Assembly: GCA_964461295.1 (NCBI GenBank)
Contig: CAYWTX010000360.1
Span: 1 to 22,539, forward strand
Source: CAYWTX01 sp964461295
GTDB taxonomy: Bacteria; Planctomycetota; Phycisphaerae; SM23-33
Length of the DNA: 22,539 nt
Direction of reading: 5' to 3'
In this document: piece by piece, positions 8,423-18,839 of the stretch
Layout: every line of letters begins with the position of its first letter
Position numbering within the stretch: the stretch's first letter is position 1
Translations under genes and position numbers: made by a program
The notes under the pieces: generated by a model
What the model saw: only the letters and a program-made list of their open reading frames with translations
Told to the model about the DNA's origin: nothing
Databases searched by the model: none

Positions 8423-8593
8423 ATGCCGGAATCTCAGGGGCAGCTAACGGCTTGGATTGCGATAGCCGATTGGGATATGGGTGTCCAGAGAGGGTCGGTC
8501 GGCGCGGTCTCGAAGAGCGACTGGACCCGTCAACAGCAATGGAGGGATGTTCAAGTGGCCGCGTTCTTCGCGAGGTCGGCGTACAGGTTCTAG
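8423..8593 (+). pseudogene. Possible remnant of a second TonB receptor 3' end (56 codons)
   Basis: A short ATG-to-TAG frame, in the same phase as the upstream receptor, ends in FFARSAYRF and stop. This closely resembles the receptor's FFERLQYRF and fits the C-terminal aromatic signature of outer membrane barrels. Its first 45 residues are not recognisable. An in-frame stop (TGA at 8417) lies just before the ATG, and no good ribosome binding site is seen. I read it as a decayed fragment rather than a functional small protein; chance similarity is possible. Confidence 0.35.
8563..8593 (+). repeat. Direct repeat copy 2: receptor-end duplicate
   Basis: This copy matches 8257-8287 at 27 of 31 bases in the same coding phase and ends ten bases before the start of the solute-binding protein gene. 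Confidence 0.6.
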
Positions 8594-8603
8594 ACAAGGC
8601 GTG

Positions 8604-9643
8604 ATGGTGCCGAGGCCCAATCAAGCATGGCGCCGGTGCGTGGTGACGCTGATCGTGGCGGCCGTGCAGGCCTGGTCGGCGCGAGTCGGGTTCTGCGAAC
8701 CCTCCGCCGCCGGCGCGACCAGGGATTCCGCGCCCGCGGGGGCGGCGACGAGCCGCCCGGCCGGCGGGTCGGGCTTGCTCGTCCTGAGCAGTTCGGCCGC
8801 GCCGTACATCGAGGCGGCGAAGGCGGCCACGGCGAGATTGGAGGCCCTGGGCTGGTCGTGCCGGCAGGCACAGATGGACACGCTGCCCGCGCAGGGCGAG
8901 CCCCTGGTCGTCAAGGCCGACGCGGTCATCGCGGTCGGCACGCCGGCTGCGACGTTTCTGCAACGAAGGCTGGCGGCGAGCGACCGGCTGGTCTACTGCA
9001 TGGTCGCCGACCCGAATTCGGCGGGCCTGTCGGGCCTGTCGGGGACCACGACGGACGTGCCCGTGGCCCAGCAGTTCGCCCAGATCGCCGAGGCGCTGCC
9101 GGAGGTTCGGAGCATCGGCATGCTGTACCGCGGCAAGGTTGCGGCGAGCCATCGCCTGATGGCGGAGGCCAAGGCGGCGCTGCCTTCGAGATGGCGTGTC
9201 GAGGCGGTCGACGTCGACAAGTTCGCCTCGGTGGCCGCGGCGGTGGAGGAGTTGATCGGCCGGCGGCCCGGGGCGATCTGGACCGCCGCCGACGGGTCGG
9301 TATATGACGTGCCGGCGATTCGCTCGCTGCTGCTGGGTGCGATGAGGCAGCGGATCGCGGTATTCGGTTTCTCGACGGGTGTGGTTCGGGCCGGGGCGCT
9401 GCTGGGGATCGGCATCAACCCGGCGGCGCAGGGCAAGCAGGCGGCGGATGTGGCTGTCGAGTTGATGCGTCGGGCGGCAACGCCGACGACGACCCCCCCT
9501 GTGCCGAAGACCGTGATTCGTCCGGTGCCGGAGTTCGAGATCGCCGTCAACCTGATCGTCGCGGAGAAGCTGAACTTGGAGCTTCCCACTTCGCTCCGCC
9601 GGAAGGCGTCGCAGGTGTTCGGCGAGGCAAAGGAGCAGACGCC

Positions 9644-9647
<4 letters not shown>
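8604..9647 (+). CDS. ABC-type solute-binding protein (ABC_sub_bind/TrpX-like family), no transporter partners
   Basis: The 347-residue product has an N-terminal signal peptide (about residues 10-31), then an Ala/Pro linker. Next comes a two-lobed type I binding fold: LLVLSSSAAPYIEAAKAA, DAVIAVGTPAATFL, VYCMVADPNSAGL with TTDVPVAQQFAQIAEALPEVRSIGMLY, and WTAADGSVYD. This pattern fits the ABC_sub_bind (DUF534, TrpX-like) family of periplasmic proteins. The start at 8604 is chosen because the signal peptide begins there; GTG at 8601 is an alternative, and the open frame extends back to 8481 through sequence with no protein character. No ABC permease or ATPase is nearby. Its stop overlaps the kinase start (ATGA), indicating translational coupling, so a ligand-sensing partner of the kinase is more likely than a transport role. 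No clear lipobox is seen. Confidence 0.85.
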
Positions 9648-12481
<2,834 letters not shown>

Positions 12482-12486
12482 AGGGG

Positions 12487-12533
12487 CCTGCCCCCGGACG
12501 CCGGGGGTCCGGGTGCAACCGGATGCGGGCAGG
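12487..12533. repeat. Nested GC-rich stem-loops between the kinase and cpaF genes
   Basis: CCCCCGG-ACG-CCGGGGG (12491-12507) is a perfect 7-bp hairpin with a 3-nt loop. It is followed by TCCGG-N6-CCGGA (12508-12523). An alternative outer pairing is CCTGCCC (12487-12493) with GGGCAGG (12527-12533). It starts six bases after the kinase stop. There is no U tract. It may end or protect the upstream transcript, or be a dispersed repeat. Confidence 0.5.
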
Positions 12534-12568
12534 GGGCTTGTACCGGCCCGCGCGCGAGGGTAGAGTGG

Positions 12569-12587
12569 CTTGCGGCGCGGTCGCAAG
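12569..12587. other. Hairpin in the cpaF upstream region
   Basis: CTTGCG-N7-CGCAAG forms a perfect 6-bp stem 36 bases before the cpaF start codon. It could affect translation or be incidental. Confidence 0.3.
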
Positions 12588-12623
12588 AGGATCGCGGCGG
12601 ATCTCCATGCAACGGGGCCGGCG

Positions 12624-13739
12624 ATGGCGAAAACGGACATCTTTGCCGCAACAGTCGAGCATTTCCTCGGGCCCATCCTGCCGTTCATGCGCGACCCGTC
12701 GATCTCCGAGATCATGGTCAACAGGGCCGACGAGATTTACGTCGAGAAGGCCGGGCGGCTGACCCGCACCGACGCGAAGTTCGCCGACGACGAGGCGTTC
12801 ATGGCCGCGGTGAACAACGTGCTTCAGTACACCGGCAAGCGCGTCACGCCCGAGCACCCGCTGATCGACTCGCGCCTGCCCGACGGCAGCCGCGTGCACG
12901 TGATCCTCAGCCCGCTGTGCCGCACCGGCACGTGCATGACCATCCGCAAGTTCGCCAAGGTGATGTTCGACGCCGACCACCTGGTCACGCTGAACACCTG
13001 GACGCCCATGGCGAAGGAGTACCTCACCGTCTGCGTGCTGGCGGAGAAGAACCTGCTGGTGGCCGGCGGGACCAGCAGCGGAAAGACCTGCCTGCTAAAT
13101 GTCCTGAGCGGATTCATCCCCAACCACCAGCGGATCGTGGTGATCGAGGACTCGGCCGAACTGGAGCTCCAACAGGAGCACGTGCTGTCGCTGGAGAGTC
13201 GCCCGGCCGACCGGTGGGGCAAGGGCGAGGTGGGCATTCGCGAGTTGTTCCGCTCGTCGCTGCGTCTGCGGCCGGACCGGATCATCATCGGCGAGTGCCG
13301 CGGCGGGGAGGCGCTGGACATGATCCAGGCGATGACCAGCGGGCACGCCGGGAGCATGTCGACGCTGCATGCGAACATGGCGATCGACGCGCTGAATCGC
13401 CTGGAAACGCTGGCGATGATGAGCAAGATCGAGCTTCCGCTGCACGCCCTGCGCAGCCAGATCGCCTCGGCGGTGGACCTGGTGGTGCAGATGACGCGAT
13501 TCAGCGACGGGCGGCGCGGGATCACCGAGATCGCCGAGGTGCTGCCGCTGGACGACAACGGGCGGTACCGGTTGCAGGGGATGTTCGTGTACCGGCTGAC
13601 GGAGGGCGAGGCCGGGAAGATGGGCAAAGGCGAGTTGCAGTGGACGGGGGCGAAGTCGACGTTCGGCGACGAGCCGCGAGTCCGGGTGACTCGCGACATA
13701 TGGGACCTAACGAAAACTGTCTTTCAGGCCGATAGTTAG
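12624..13739 (+). CDS. cpaF: Tad/type IVc pilus assembly ATPase (CpaF/TadA family)
   Basis: The 371-residue cytoplasmic secretion ATPase has an N-terminal domain with FMRDPSISEIMVNRADEIYVE and an RecA-like domain. Visible motifs are Walker A GGTSSGKT (Lys154), Asp box VVIEDSAELEL, Walker B RIIIGECRGGEA (Glu224) and His box STLHAN. The RLPDGSRVH segment is typical of CpaF/TadA. It should power assembly of Flp-type pili. It is shorter than many CpaF proteins because it lacks the long N-terminal extension. The start is the ATG at 12624, where family similarity begins; upstream in-frame sequence is not protein-like and the ribosome binding site is weak. It opens a same-strand run of pilin, prepilin peptidase and TadE/TadG-like genes. 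TadB/TadC platform proteins, its usual partners, are absent from the window. Confidence 0.93.
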   Translation: MAKTDIFAATVEHFLGPILPFMRDPSISEIMVNRADEIYVEKAGRLTRTDAKFADDEAFMAAVNNVLQYTGKRVTPEHPLIDSRLPDGSRVHVILSPLCRTGTCMTIRKFAKVMFDADHLVTLNTWTPMAKEYLTVCVLAEKNLLVAGGTSSGKTCLLNVLSGFIPNHQRIVVIEDSAELELQQEHVLSLESRPADRWGKGEVGIRELFRSSLRLRPDRIIIGECRGGEALDMIQAMTSGHAGSMSTLHANMAIDALNRLETLAMMSKIELPLHALRSQIASAVDLVVQMTRFSDGRRGITEIAEVLPLDDNGRYRLQGMFVYRLTEGEAGKMGKGELQWTGAKSTFGDEPRVRVTRDIWDLTKTVFQADS

Positions 13740-13816
13740 GTAGAATGACATGGGTTGGCGTTGCCGGCTTCGCCATCCGGAGGGCTTGGCGTCCGGCGTC
13801 ACATGGAGTAGAGCCG

Positions 13817-13828
13817 CCGCGAAAGCGG
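13817..13828 (+). other. Small GNRA tetraloop hairpin upstream of the first pilin gene
   Basis: CCGC-GAAA-GCGG is a 4-bp stem capped by a GNRA tetraloop, 13 bases before the large hairpin at 13842. Together they make the 148-base gap after cpaF a plausible structured leader. Confidence 0.3.
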
Positions 13829-13841
13829 TCCGTGGGTGAAG

Positions 13842-13868
13842 GCGCCCGGCCCGACACGGGCCGGGCGC
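13842..13868. repeat. Perfect 12-bp hairpin with ACA loop upstream of the first pilin gene
   Basis: The arm at 13842-13853 (GCGCCCGGCCCG) is exactly complementary to 13857-13868, around an ACA loop. It lies 19 bases before the pilin start. There is no U tract. It shares its loop, GC-rich arms and the preceding GGTG..AAGGCG sequence with the hairpin at 16002-16020, suggesting one element family. Confidence 0.75.
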
Positions 13869-13887
13869 GAGGGACTGGGTGCGTCCG

Positions 13888-14052
13888 ATGATTTGTCTGC
13901 ATGTCGACGAGCTTGGCCAGACGACGGTGGAATGGGCGCTGTTGATCGCGGCCGTCGGGTTGCCGTTGATCTACGTTTTCTGGGCTTTGCTGGACATCCT
14001 TGCGGAGAACTACCGCATGGTGACTTTTCTTGAACTGTTGCCGATGCCGTGA
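13888..14052 (+). CDS. Very small Flp-like pilin or pseudopilin (54 residues)
   Basis: The product begins MICLHVDELGQTTVEWALLI and continues through one hydrophobic helix (about residues 16-36) to a short tail. The segment ELG-QTTVEW fits the Flp prepilin cleavage motif G/XXXXE(Y/F): Gly10, Glu at +5 of the mature protein, and Trp instead of Tyr or Phe at +6. After removal of a 10-residue leader, about 44 residues would remain, the size of a minor Flp pilin. It lies between cpaF and a standard Flp pilin gene, and its helix sequence (LLIAAVGLPL) echoes that pilin's (LIIAAIALPL). The ribosome binding site is weak (GAGGG, 14 bases upstream). Context and motif support a real gene; whether it is a major or minor subunit is unknown. 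Confidence 0.75.
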   Translation: MICLHVDELGQTTVEWALLIAAVGLPLIYVFWALLDILAENYRMVTFLELLPMP

Positions 14053-14053
14053 C

Positions 14054-14089
14054 GAGTCAGGCGGCGAGGCGTACGCAACAGGCTGACTC
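14054..14089. other. Hairpin between the two pilin genes
   Basis: GAGTCAG (14054-14060) pairs perfectly with CTGACTC (14083-14089), and the loop holds the palindrome GCGTACGC. It sits directly after the first pilin's stop and before the AGAGGA ribosome binding site of the second, where it could stabilise a processed mRNA or set relative expression. Confidence 0.4.
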
Positions 14090-14102
14090 CAGAGGAACGG
14101 CG

Positions 14103-14318
14103 ATGCGTCGGATTGGCAGGATGTTGAGGGCGCTGCACAACGATGAGCAGGGCGCCGACATGGTGGAGTATGTGCTCATCATCGCGGCGATCGCGCTGCC
14201 GCTGCTGGCGGTGGTGATCTGGTTCTGGCAGGACATCCGGGACTGGATCGGAACGGTGTATTCCAGCATTCGTGGCGGCGGCGGCGGGACCGCGCCCCCG
14301 ACCTACACCGGCGGCTAA
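14103..14318 (+). CDS. Flp-family pilin
   Basis: The 71-residue product has a 17-residue basic leader ending in DEQG, then ADMVEYVLIIAAIALPLL. This gives the canonical Flp cleavage motif G/XXXXEY with Glu at +5 and Tyr at +6, followed by one hydrophobic helix and a Gly/Thr/Pro-rich tail. It should be the main structural subunit of a Tad-type pilus, processed by the adjacent prepilin peptidase and assembled by CpaF. The ATG at 14103 has AGAGGA six bases upstream; the open frame could also begin at GTG 14049, overlapping the first pilin, but that would give an unusually long leader. The C-terminal Gly run is a small oddity. Confidence 0.9.
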   Translation: MRRIGRMLRALHNDEQGADMVEYVLIIAAIALPLLAVVIWFWQDIRDWIGTVYSSIRGGGGGTAPPTYTGG

Positions 14319-14338
14319 CGGCGCCGGCGAGGCGGAGC

Positions 14339-14932
14339 GTGCCTGTGCTTGCGGCAGCAGCGTGGTGGCACTACTGGCCTTACGTGGCCGTGGCGGCGGT
14401 CTTGATCGCCGCCGCGTGGACTGACGTGCGCCAGGGGAAGATCCCCAACGCCGTGACCTACGCCGGCGTGCTGATGGGCCTGGCCGGACACACGGTCACG
14501 GGCGGCCTGGGTGGCGATGGGCCGCTGCGGATCGGCCTGGGCGGCGCGGCGGTGGGCCTGGCGGCGGGCTTCCTGCCGCTGCTGGTTGCCTGGCAGGCTG
14601 GCGGCGTGGGCGGGGGCGACGCGAAGTTGATGGCTGCCGTGGGCGCCCTGACGGGCTGGCAGTTCACGTTGGCGGCGATGGCATATGGGTTGGCCATCGC
14701 GGCGCTGATGGCGCTGGCGGTGATCGTGGCCAGGCGGGTGGCGATGCGGACGTTGGCGCGGATCGGACGGTCGGTGTTCCTGTTTTTCATGAAGGCCGGC
14801 AAGCACGATCCAGCCACGCCGGAAAGCCCGAAGATCCCGCTGGGTCTGGCGCTGTGCATCGGGTCGGGCCTGGCCCTGCTCGAGGCGATTGTCCGCGGGC
14901 CCGTGGCCCGCAAGCTGATGATGTTCTGGTAG
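14339..14932 (+). CDS. cpaA: Type IVc prepilin peptidase (TadV/CpaA, peptidase A24)
   Basis: The 197-residue polytopic membrane protein has the two aspartate sites of A24 aspartic peptidases: Asp29 in WTDVRQGKIPN and Asp94 in GGGDAKLM (GxGD motif). It has about five hydrophobic helices and no N-methyltransferase domain, as expected for TadV/CpaA. It should cleave the leaders of the two Flp-like pilins and the TadE-like proteins at the inner membrane. It uses a GTG start at 14339, 20 bases after the Flp gene, with GGCGAGGCGGAG just upstream. The next gene starts four bases after its stop, so the two are likely coupled. Confidence 0.92.
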   Translation: MPVLAAAAWWHYWPYVAVAAVLIAAAWTDVRQGKIPNAVTYAGVLMGLAGHTVTGGLGGDGPLRIGLGGAAVGLAAGFLPLLVAWQAGGVGGGDAKLMAAVGALTGWQFTLAAMAYGLAIAALMALAVIVARRVAMRTLARIGRSVFLFFMKAGKHDPATPESPKIPLGLALCIGSGLALLEAIVRGPVARKLMMFW

Positions 14933-14936
14933 CCGT

Positions 14937-15950
14937 ATGAACGCTCGCGACGGACGAGAATCCGGCGGCGTGCGAGCGTGGCCGGCCTGCTCGGCGGCCG
15001 CGGGGCTTGCTGTTGCCTTGGCGCTGCTGATGGGCAAGGCGGTCATCGCCGTGGCCGGGCCGAAGTGGCTGTACGCCGCGGTCACCAGCAGTTCGTTTCT
15101 GCTGTGCGACGCGGTGCTGGTGGTTTGCGCGGCGCTGCTGGGGGCTGTCGCGGCGCTGCTGTGGAGGGCGGGGCGGGCACGCCGCGGGCAACCGCGAGGG
15201 GAGCATGGGGAGGCGATCATCGAGTTTGCGCTGGCCATGCCGTTCATCGCGATGCTGTCGCTGCTGATGGCGCAGACGAGTTTCGTGATGGTGGGCAACG
15301 GGTGCGTGCATTACTCGGCGTACTGCGCGGCGCGGGCGGCGTGCGTGCTGACGCCGCTGCCGACGGCCGGCGAGGACCGCAACGTCGTGGCGCTGCCGGA
15401 TGGGGCGAAGATGCAGCGGGTGCGGCTGGCGGCGGCGTGGGCGCTGATGCCCGTTGCCTGCGGGGCCTACCAGAGCCCGCGGGTGGACGCCGCCACGGCC
15501 ATGGAACTGGTGGGCGGGCTGCAAAGCTTCTTCGCGGTCTTTCCGCAGCGGGTCGCGCCGGAGGAGTCGTACCGGCCGGAAGACCGGGGCAAGAAGCCCC
15601 AGTGGGTGGAGAAGGCGTTTGACCCCGGGGCCAGGACGGCGGCGCCGGCGTGGGTGGACGACCGGCTGGTGAAGAAGTTCTGCTACGCGATGGATCCGCT
15701 GAACACGGCGGTGGAGATGGCGCCGCCGGAAGACGGGAACAGCTACAGCCAGCACGAGGATCTGCGGGTGACGGTGCGGCACAAGCTGTACTTGTCGATC
15801 CCGTACGCGGCGCGGATTTTCTCGGCGTTCCCGGGCGGTACGGCGCTGGACGTCGGCAACGGCGAGTACGCCACGGAGATCACGGCGACCTGCACGATGC
15901 CCAACGAAGGCGCGCGGGACTACGTGGATGTGGAGAAGTTTCCGCCGTGA
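14937..15950 (+). CDS. TadE-like pseudopilin with an unusual two-helix N-terminal extension
   Basis: The 337-residue product has two hydrophobic helices at about residues 17-42 and 52-77. Then comes a TadE-type segment: GEAIIEFALAMPFIAMLSLL, with Gly91, Glu at +5 and Phe at +6, matching the prepilin motif G/XXXXEF. A third helix follows at about 98-118, then ANAC-like HYSAYCAARAACV and a C-terminal extracytoplasmic domain of some 200 residues. TadE/TadF proteins are minor pseudopilins. A leader normally has fewer than 30 residues; here 91 precede the site, including two membrane helices. The basic stretch RAGRARRGQPRG before the site suggests the normal cytoplasmic side. It follows cpaA by four bases. 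It may be a fusion, or the cleavage may not occur. Confidence 0.75.
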   Translation: MNARDGRESGGVRAWPACSAAAGLAVALALLMGKAVIAVAGPKWLYAAVTSSSFLLCDAVLVVCAALLGAVAALLWRAGRARRGQPRGEHGEAIIEFALAMPFIAMLSLLMAQTSFVMVGNGCVHYSAYCAARAACVLTPLPTAGEDRNVVALPDGAKMQRVRLAAAWALMPVACGAYQSPRVDAATAMELVGGLQSFFAVFPQRVAPEESYRPEDRGKKPQWVEKAFDPGARTAAPAWVDDRLVKKFCYAMDPLNTAVEMAPPEDGNSYSQHEDLRVTVRHKLYLSIPYAARIFSAFPGGTALDVGNGEYATEITATCTMPNEGARDYVDVEKFPP

Positions 15951-15984
15951 ACCGGGTGTAGGGTGCTGTCAGAGTGGTGAACGG

Positions 15985-16028
15985 CAACAGGTGGAAGGCG
16001 ACCGGGCCGACACGGCCCGGCTCTGTTG
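15985..16028. repeat. Nested hairpin with ACA loop upstream of the Ser/Thr kinase gene
   Basis: CCGGGCCG (16002-16009), loop ACA, CGGCCCGG (16013-16020) is a perfect 8-bp hairpin. An outer pairing of CAACAG (15985-15990) with CTGTTG (16023-16028) encloses it. The left side carries GGTGGAAGGCG, nearly the same as before the hairpin at 13842, while the arms differ in sequence but stay complementary. It ends about 40 bases before the kinase start. Confidence 0.7.
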
Positions 16029-16070
16029 GGTCTTTCGAGGTCAGAACGTCTTGCCGTAGGGAAAGTTGTG

Positions 16071-18839
16071 ATGACGATGGAACAGACAGTGAAGGCCGGG
16101 GCAGCGGGGCTGGCTGGCGGCACGCGCGTCGGCAAGTACGAGATCGTGGATCAGTTGGGCCACGGCGGTCAGGCCATCGTGTACAAGGCTCGCGACCGCA
16201 TGTTGGACCGCTTCGTCGCGATCAAGCACATTCCCGCCCAGTTCGCGGTGGACCCCAAGTTCGTGGAGCGATTCACCAAGGAGGCGCAGATCCTCGCCAA
16301 ACTGGGGGCCGAGGAGCCTGCCATCGTGATGATCCACGACCTGATCGAGGAGGAGCGTGGGCTATTCATCGTGATGGAGTACCTGGCCGGGCACGACCTG
16401 GAGCAGGTGATCGCCGACACCAAGGGCCCTTCGGAGGTCAAGGCGACGCTACAGGTGCTGTGGCGTCTGGCGGGGGCGCTGCACGCGGTGCATAGCGCGG
16501 GGATCATTCACCGCGACCTGAAGCCCAGCAACATCATCGTCTGCGAAGGCCTGCGCGTGAAGATCACCGATTTCGGGGTGGCCGCGAGCATCACCGGGCA
16601 GACCTCCATGGTGCTGGGCACGACCAAGTACATGGCGCCGGAACTGTTCGAGGGGGGCAGGAAGGTCGACGGCCGGGCGGATATGTACTCGCTGGGCTTC
16701 ATCATCTACGAGATGCTGGGCGGACGGCCGAAGTTCAACGAGATCTTCGCGGACATCGTGCGCGACAAGCACAGCGAGGCGCTGCGGTGGATGAAATGGC
16801 ACGGCAACGTGGGGGTGGAGGCCCCGCCGCTGTGCGAGGTGAACCCGGCGGCGCCCAGGCCGCTGTCGGACATCGTGATGCGGATGATCCAGAAGGATCC
16901 GGACCGGCGCTACGAGAGCATGGAAGCGCTGGGGCGTGCGATGCGGATGGCGTTCTCGCCGCGCAAGGGCGGCGCCTCTCCGGCCGGAACGGGCCGGCGC
17001 GTGGCGCGCCCGACCCGCGCGGCGAGCGCGGGCCTGTCGGCCATGGCGGAACCCGACTCGCTGGTCGAGCGGGACGAAGGCGACGAACTGGAGGTCGCGG
17101 GCGTCGGCGCCGCCGCGACGGTCCAAGGGGCTGGTGCGTCCGAGAGCGGGGGGCCGGCGACGGCGCCGCTGCCCAAGACGCGCTGGGGGCGGAAGGTGCT
17201 GCTGTACGTTGCCCTGCCGCTGGTGGCGCTGGCGCTGGTGGGCGGCACGGTGGCGCTGGTGCTGACGCTCAACCAGATCAAGCGGGACCGGGAGAAGTTC
17301 GCCCAGTCGGCCGCGGGGATCCACGGGAAGGCGGAGGCGGACTACCAGGACGGTCTGAGAACCCACGACCGCGCGAAGTTCCAGTCTGCGCTGGACGGCT
17401 ACAAGAAGGTTGTCGAGAGATTCTGGGGCAGCGACGAGGCGTACCGCGCCTCGGTGCGGACGAGCCAGGCGGCGGCGTACCTGGCTGTGGCCGACCAGAA
17501 GTGGGAAGATTCCGCCGGCAGCGCGGCGAAGGCGGATGGTCGCTGTGCGGCCGTGCAGCGCGACCGGCCGGAGTTGACCCCCTGGGTGCGGCAGGTGCGC
17601 GGCGAGTTGAGGGACTTCGATGCCTACTATCGGGACACCCGCGCGTTCCGCGAGGCGATGGCGAGGGCGAAGGGCGCGATGGAGGTCCGGCAGTTCGAGG
17701 AAGCCCGCACGGGCCTGGCGGCGGACCTGCGCGGCGTGAAGCTCATACCTCAGTACGAGGAGGAAGCCAGAGCCCTGACGAAGCTGATCGACCTGACCGA
17801 GCTTCGCCAGCAACTGGCCTCCCACATCGCCAAGGGCGACGACCTTTTCTCGCGTGTGAAACTCGTGGAGGCCGAGGATGCCTACCAGAAGGCCCAGGCC
17901 CTGCTGCAGGACCCCAAGGGGGCCGCGCTGCCCGCGACGGAGAAGAACGACATGGCCAGGTCGCTGCGGGAGAAGTTGGCCAAGTTGACCAGCGACCTGA
18001 CGAGGCAGGCCGCGGAGAGCGCGCTGGGCGAGGCCCGCAAGGGCGGCGACAAGCAGGCGCTCCTCGAGGCGATTCGCAGCTTGAATCGCATCAAGCCCGA
18101 GCAGGCCCTGCAGGAGGAGATGGTGGCGATCGGCTCGGCGCTGGCGTTTGAGCGCGGCATGACGCTCAAGGGCGAGGGGAAGCTTCCGGAGGCCCGCGCG
18201 GCCTTTGAGGAATCGATCTCGCTGAAGGACAACGCCGAGGCGAAGGCGCAGATCGGAATGCTGGAGAAGGCCCGCTTGCGGGCCGACCTGGCGGGCGCGG
18301 GCGACGCGGCCTTCGCGGCGGGCAGTTGGGAAGACGCGGTGGCGAAGTTTGAGGAAGCCGGCAAGATGGAGATGGACGAAACGTTGCAGAGCAAGATCAC
18401 CGAGTGCCGGTATCGCATCCTGATGGCCAAGGCCCAGGGCCTGCGCGACTCGAAGAAACCCGAGGAGGCGAAGGCGGCGTACGCGGAGGCCAAGAAGGTG
18501 AAGCCCTCGGCCGCGGCGCTGGTAGACTCGATCCTGGAGCAGATGAGCGCCGACGAGAAGTACGAGCGGCTGATGGCGGCGGGGAATGAGTCGCTGTCGA
18601 AGAACCAGTGGGGCAAGGCCCGGGGCGAGTACGTCAAGGCGCAGGAAGTGCGAGACACGGCCGAGGTGAGGAAGGCGATCCTGGAGACGCGGTACGGCGA
18701 GCACTTTTCCCGCGGCAAGGAGGCGTTCGACCAGGGCGACTACCGCGGGGCGTTGGGATACTTCAACCTGGCCAAGGGCTTCAAGGACACGCCCGAGGTG
18801 CGGGCGATGATTGCCCAGACGCAGGAGAAGTCGAAGTAA
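16071..18839 (+). CDS. Membrane Ser/Thr protein kinase with C-terminal TPR-like repeat region
   Basis: The 922-residue protein has an N-terminal Hanks-type kinase domain (about residues 22-300): Gly loop LGHGGQAIVYKA, Lys52 in VAIKH, HRDLKPSN with catalytic Asp149, DFG Asp167 and APE at 189-191, all intact. A Pro/Ala linker follows, then one TM helix (about 375-402). Some 520 residues of charged, Ala/Glu/Lys-rich helical repeats follow, with TPR-like periodicity (EAKAAYAEAKKVKPS, WEDAVAKFEEAGKMEM, YRGALGYFNLAKGFKDTPE), presumably on the outer face of the membrane. It should phosphorylate cytoplasmic Ser/Thr targets in response to an external cue. It sits between TadE-like and TadG-like genes, where a TPR protein such as TadD might be expected. 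ATG 16071 is preceded by AGGGAAAG; GTG 16068 is an alternative start. Confidence 0.9.
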   Translation: MTMEQTVKAGAAGLAGGTRVGKYEIVDQLGHGGQAIVYKARDRMLDRFVAIKHIPAQFAVDPKFVERFTKEAQILAKLGAEEPAIVMIHDLIEEERGLFIVMEYLAGHDLEQVIADTKGPSEVKATLQVLWRLAGALHAVHSAGIIHRDLKPSNIIVCEGLRVKITDFGVAASITGQTSMVLGTTKYMAPELFEGGRKVDGRADMYSLGFIIYEMLGGRPKFNEIFADIVRDKHSEALRWMKWHGNVGVEAPPLCEVNPAAPRPLSDIVMRMIQKDPDRRYESMEALGRAMRMAFSPRKGGASPAGTGRRVARPTRAASAGLSAMAEPDSLVERDEGDELEVAGVGAAATVQGAGASESGGPATAPLPKTRWGRKVLLYVALPLVALALVGGTVALVLTLNQIKRDREKFAQSAAGIHGKAEADYQDGLRTHDRAKFQSALDGYKKVVERFWGSDEAYRASVRTSQAAAYLAVADQKWEDSAGSAAKADGRCAAVQRDRPELTPWVRQVRGELRDFDAYYRDTRAFREAMARAKGAMEVRQFEEARTGLAADLRGVKLIPQYEEEARALTKLIDLTELRQQLASHIAKGDDLFSRVKLVEAEDAYQKAQALLQDPKGAALPATEKNDMARSLREKLAKLTSDLTRQAAESALGEARKGGDKQALLEAIRSLNRIKPEQALQEEMVAIGSALAFERGMTLKGEGKLPEARAAFEESISLKDNAEAKAQIGMLEKARLRADLAGAGDAAFAAGSWEDAVAKFEEAGKMEMDETLQSKITECRYRILMAKAQGLRDSKKPEEAKAAYAEAKKVKPSAAALVDSILEQMSADEKYERLMAAGNESLSKNQWGKARGEYVKAQEVRDTAEVRKAILETRYGEHFSRGKEAFDQGDYRGALGYFNLAKGFKDTPEVRAMIAQTQEKSK

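Larger units (their letters stand above)
8288..8603. other. Gap between receptor and solute-binding protein with a receptor-like remnant
   Basis: These 316 bases lie between two genes of an apparent operon. They look less GC-rich and less codon-biased than the flanks. The only structured content is the 56-codon frame at 8423-8593, whose end copies the end of the receptor gene. The rest shows no recognisable gene. An insertion, or decay of a second receptor gene, would explain it. Confidence 0.5.

Noticed and set aside
8481..8603. N-terminal extension of the solute-binding protein
   Set aside because: The extension overlaps the receptor-end remnant, is Arg/Ser-rich without a signal peptide, and the true signal peptide begins at 8604.
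13740..13887. Possible c-di-GMP riboswitch before the pilin genes
   Set aside because: A GNRA tetraloop and strong stem are present, but the conserved GGGACGCAAAGC-type core of that class is absent.
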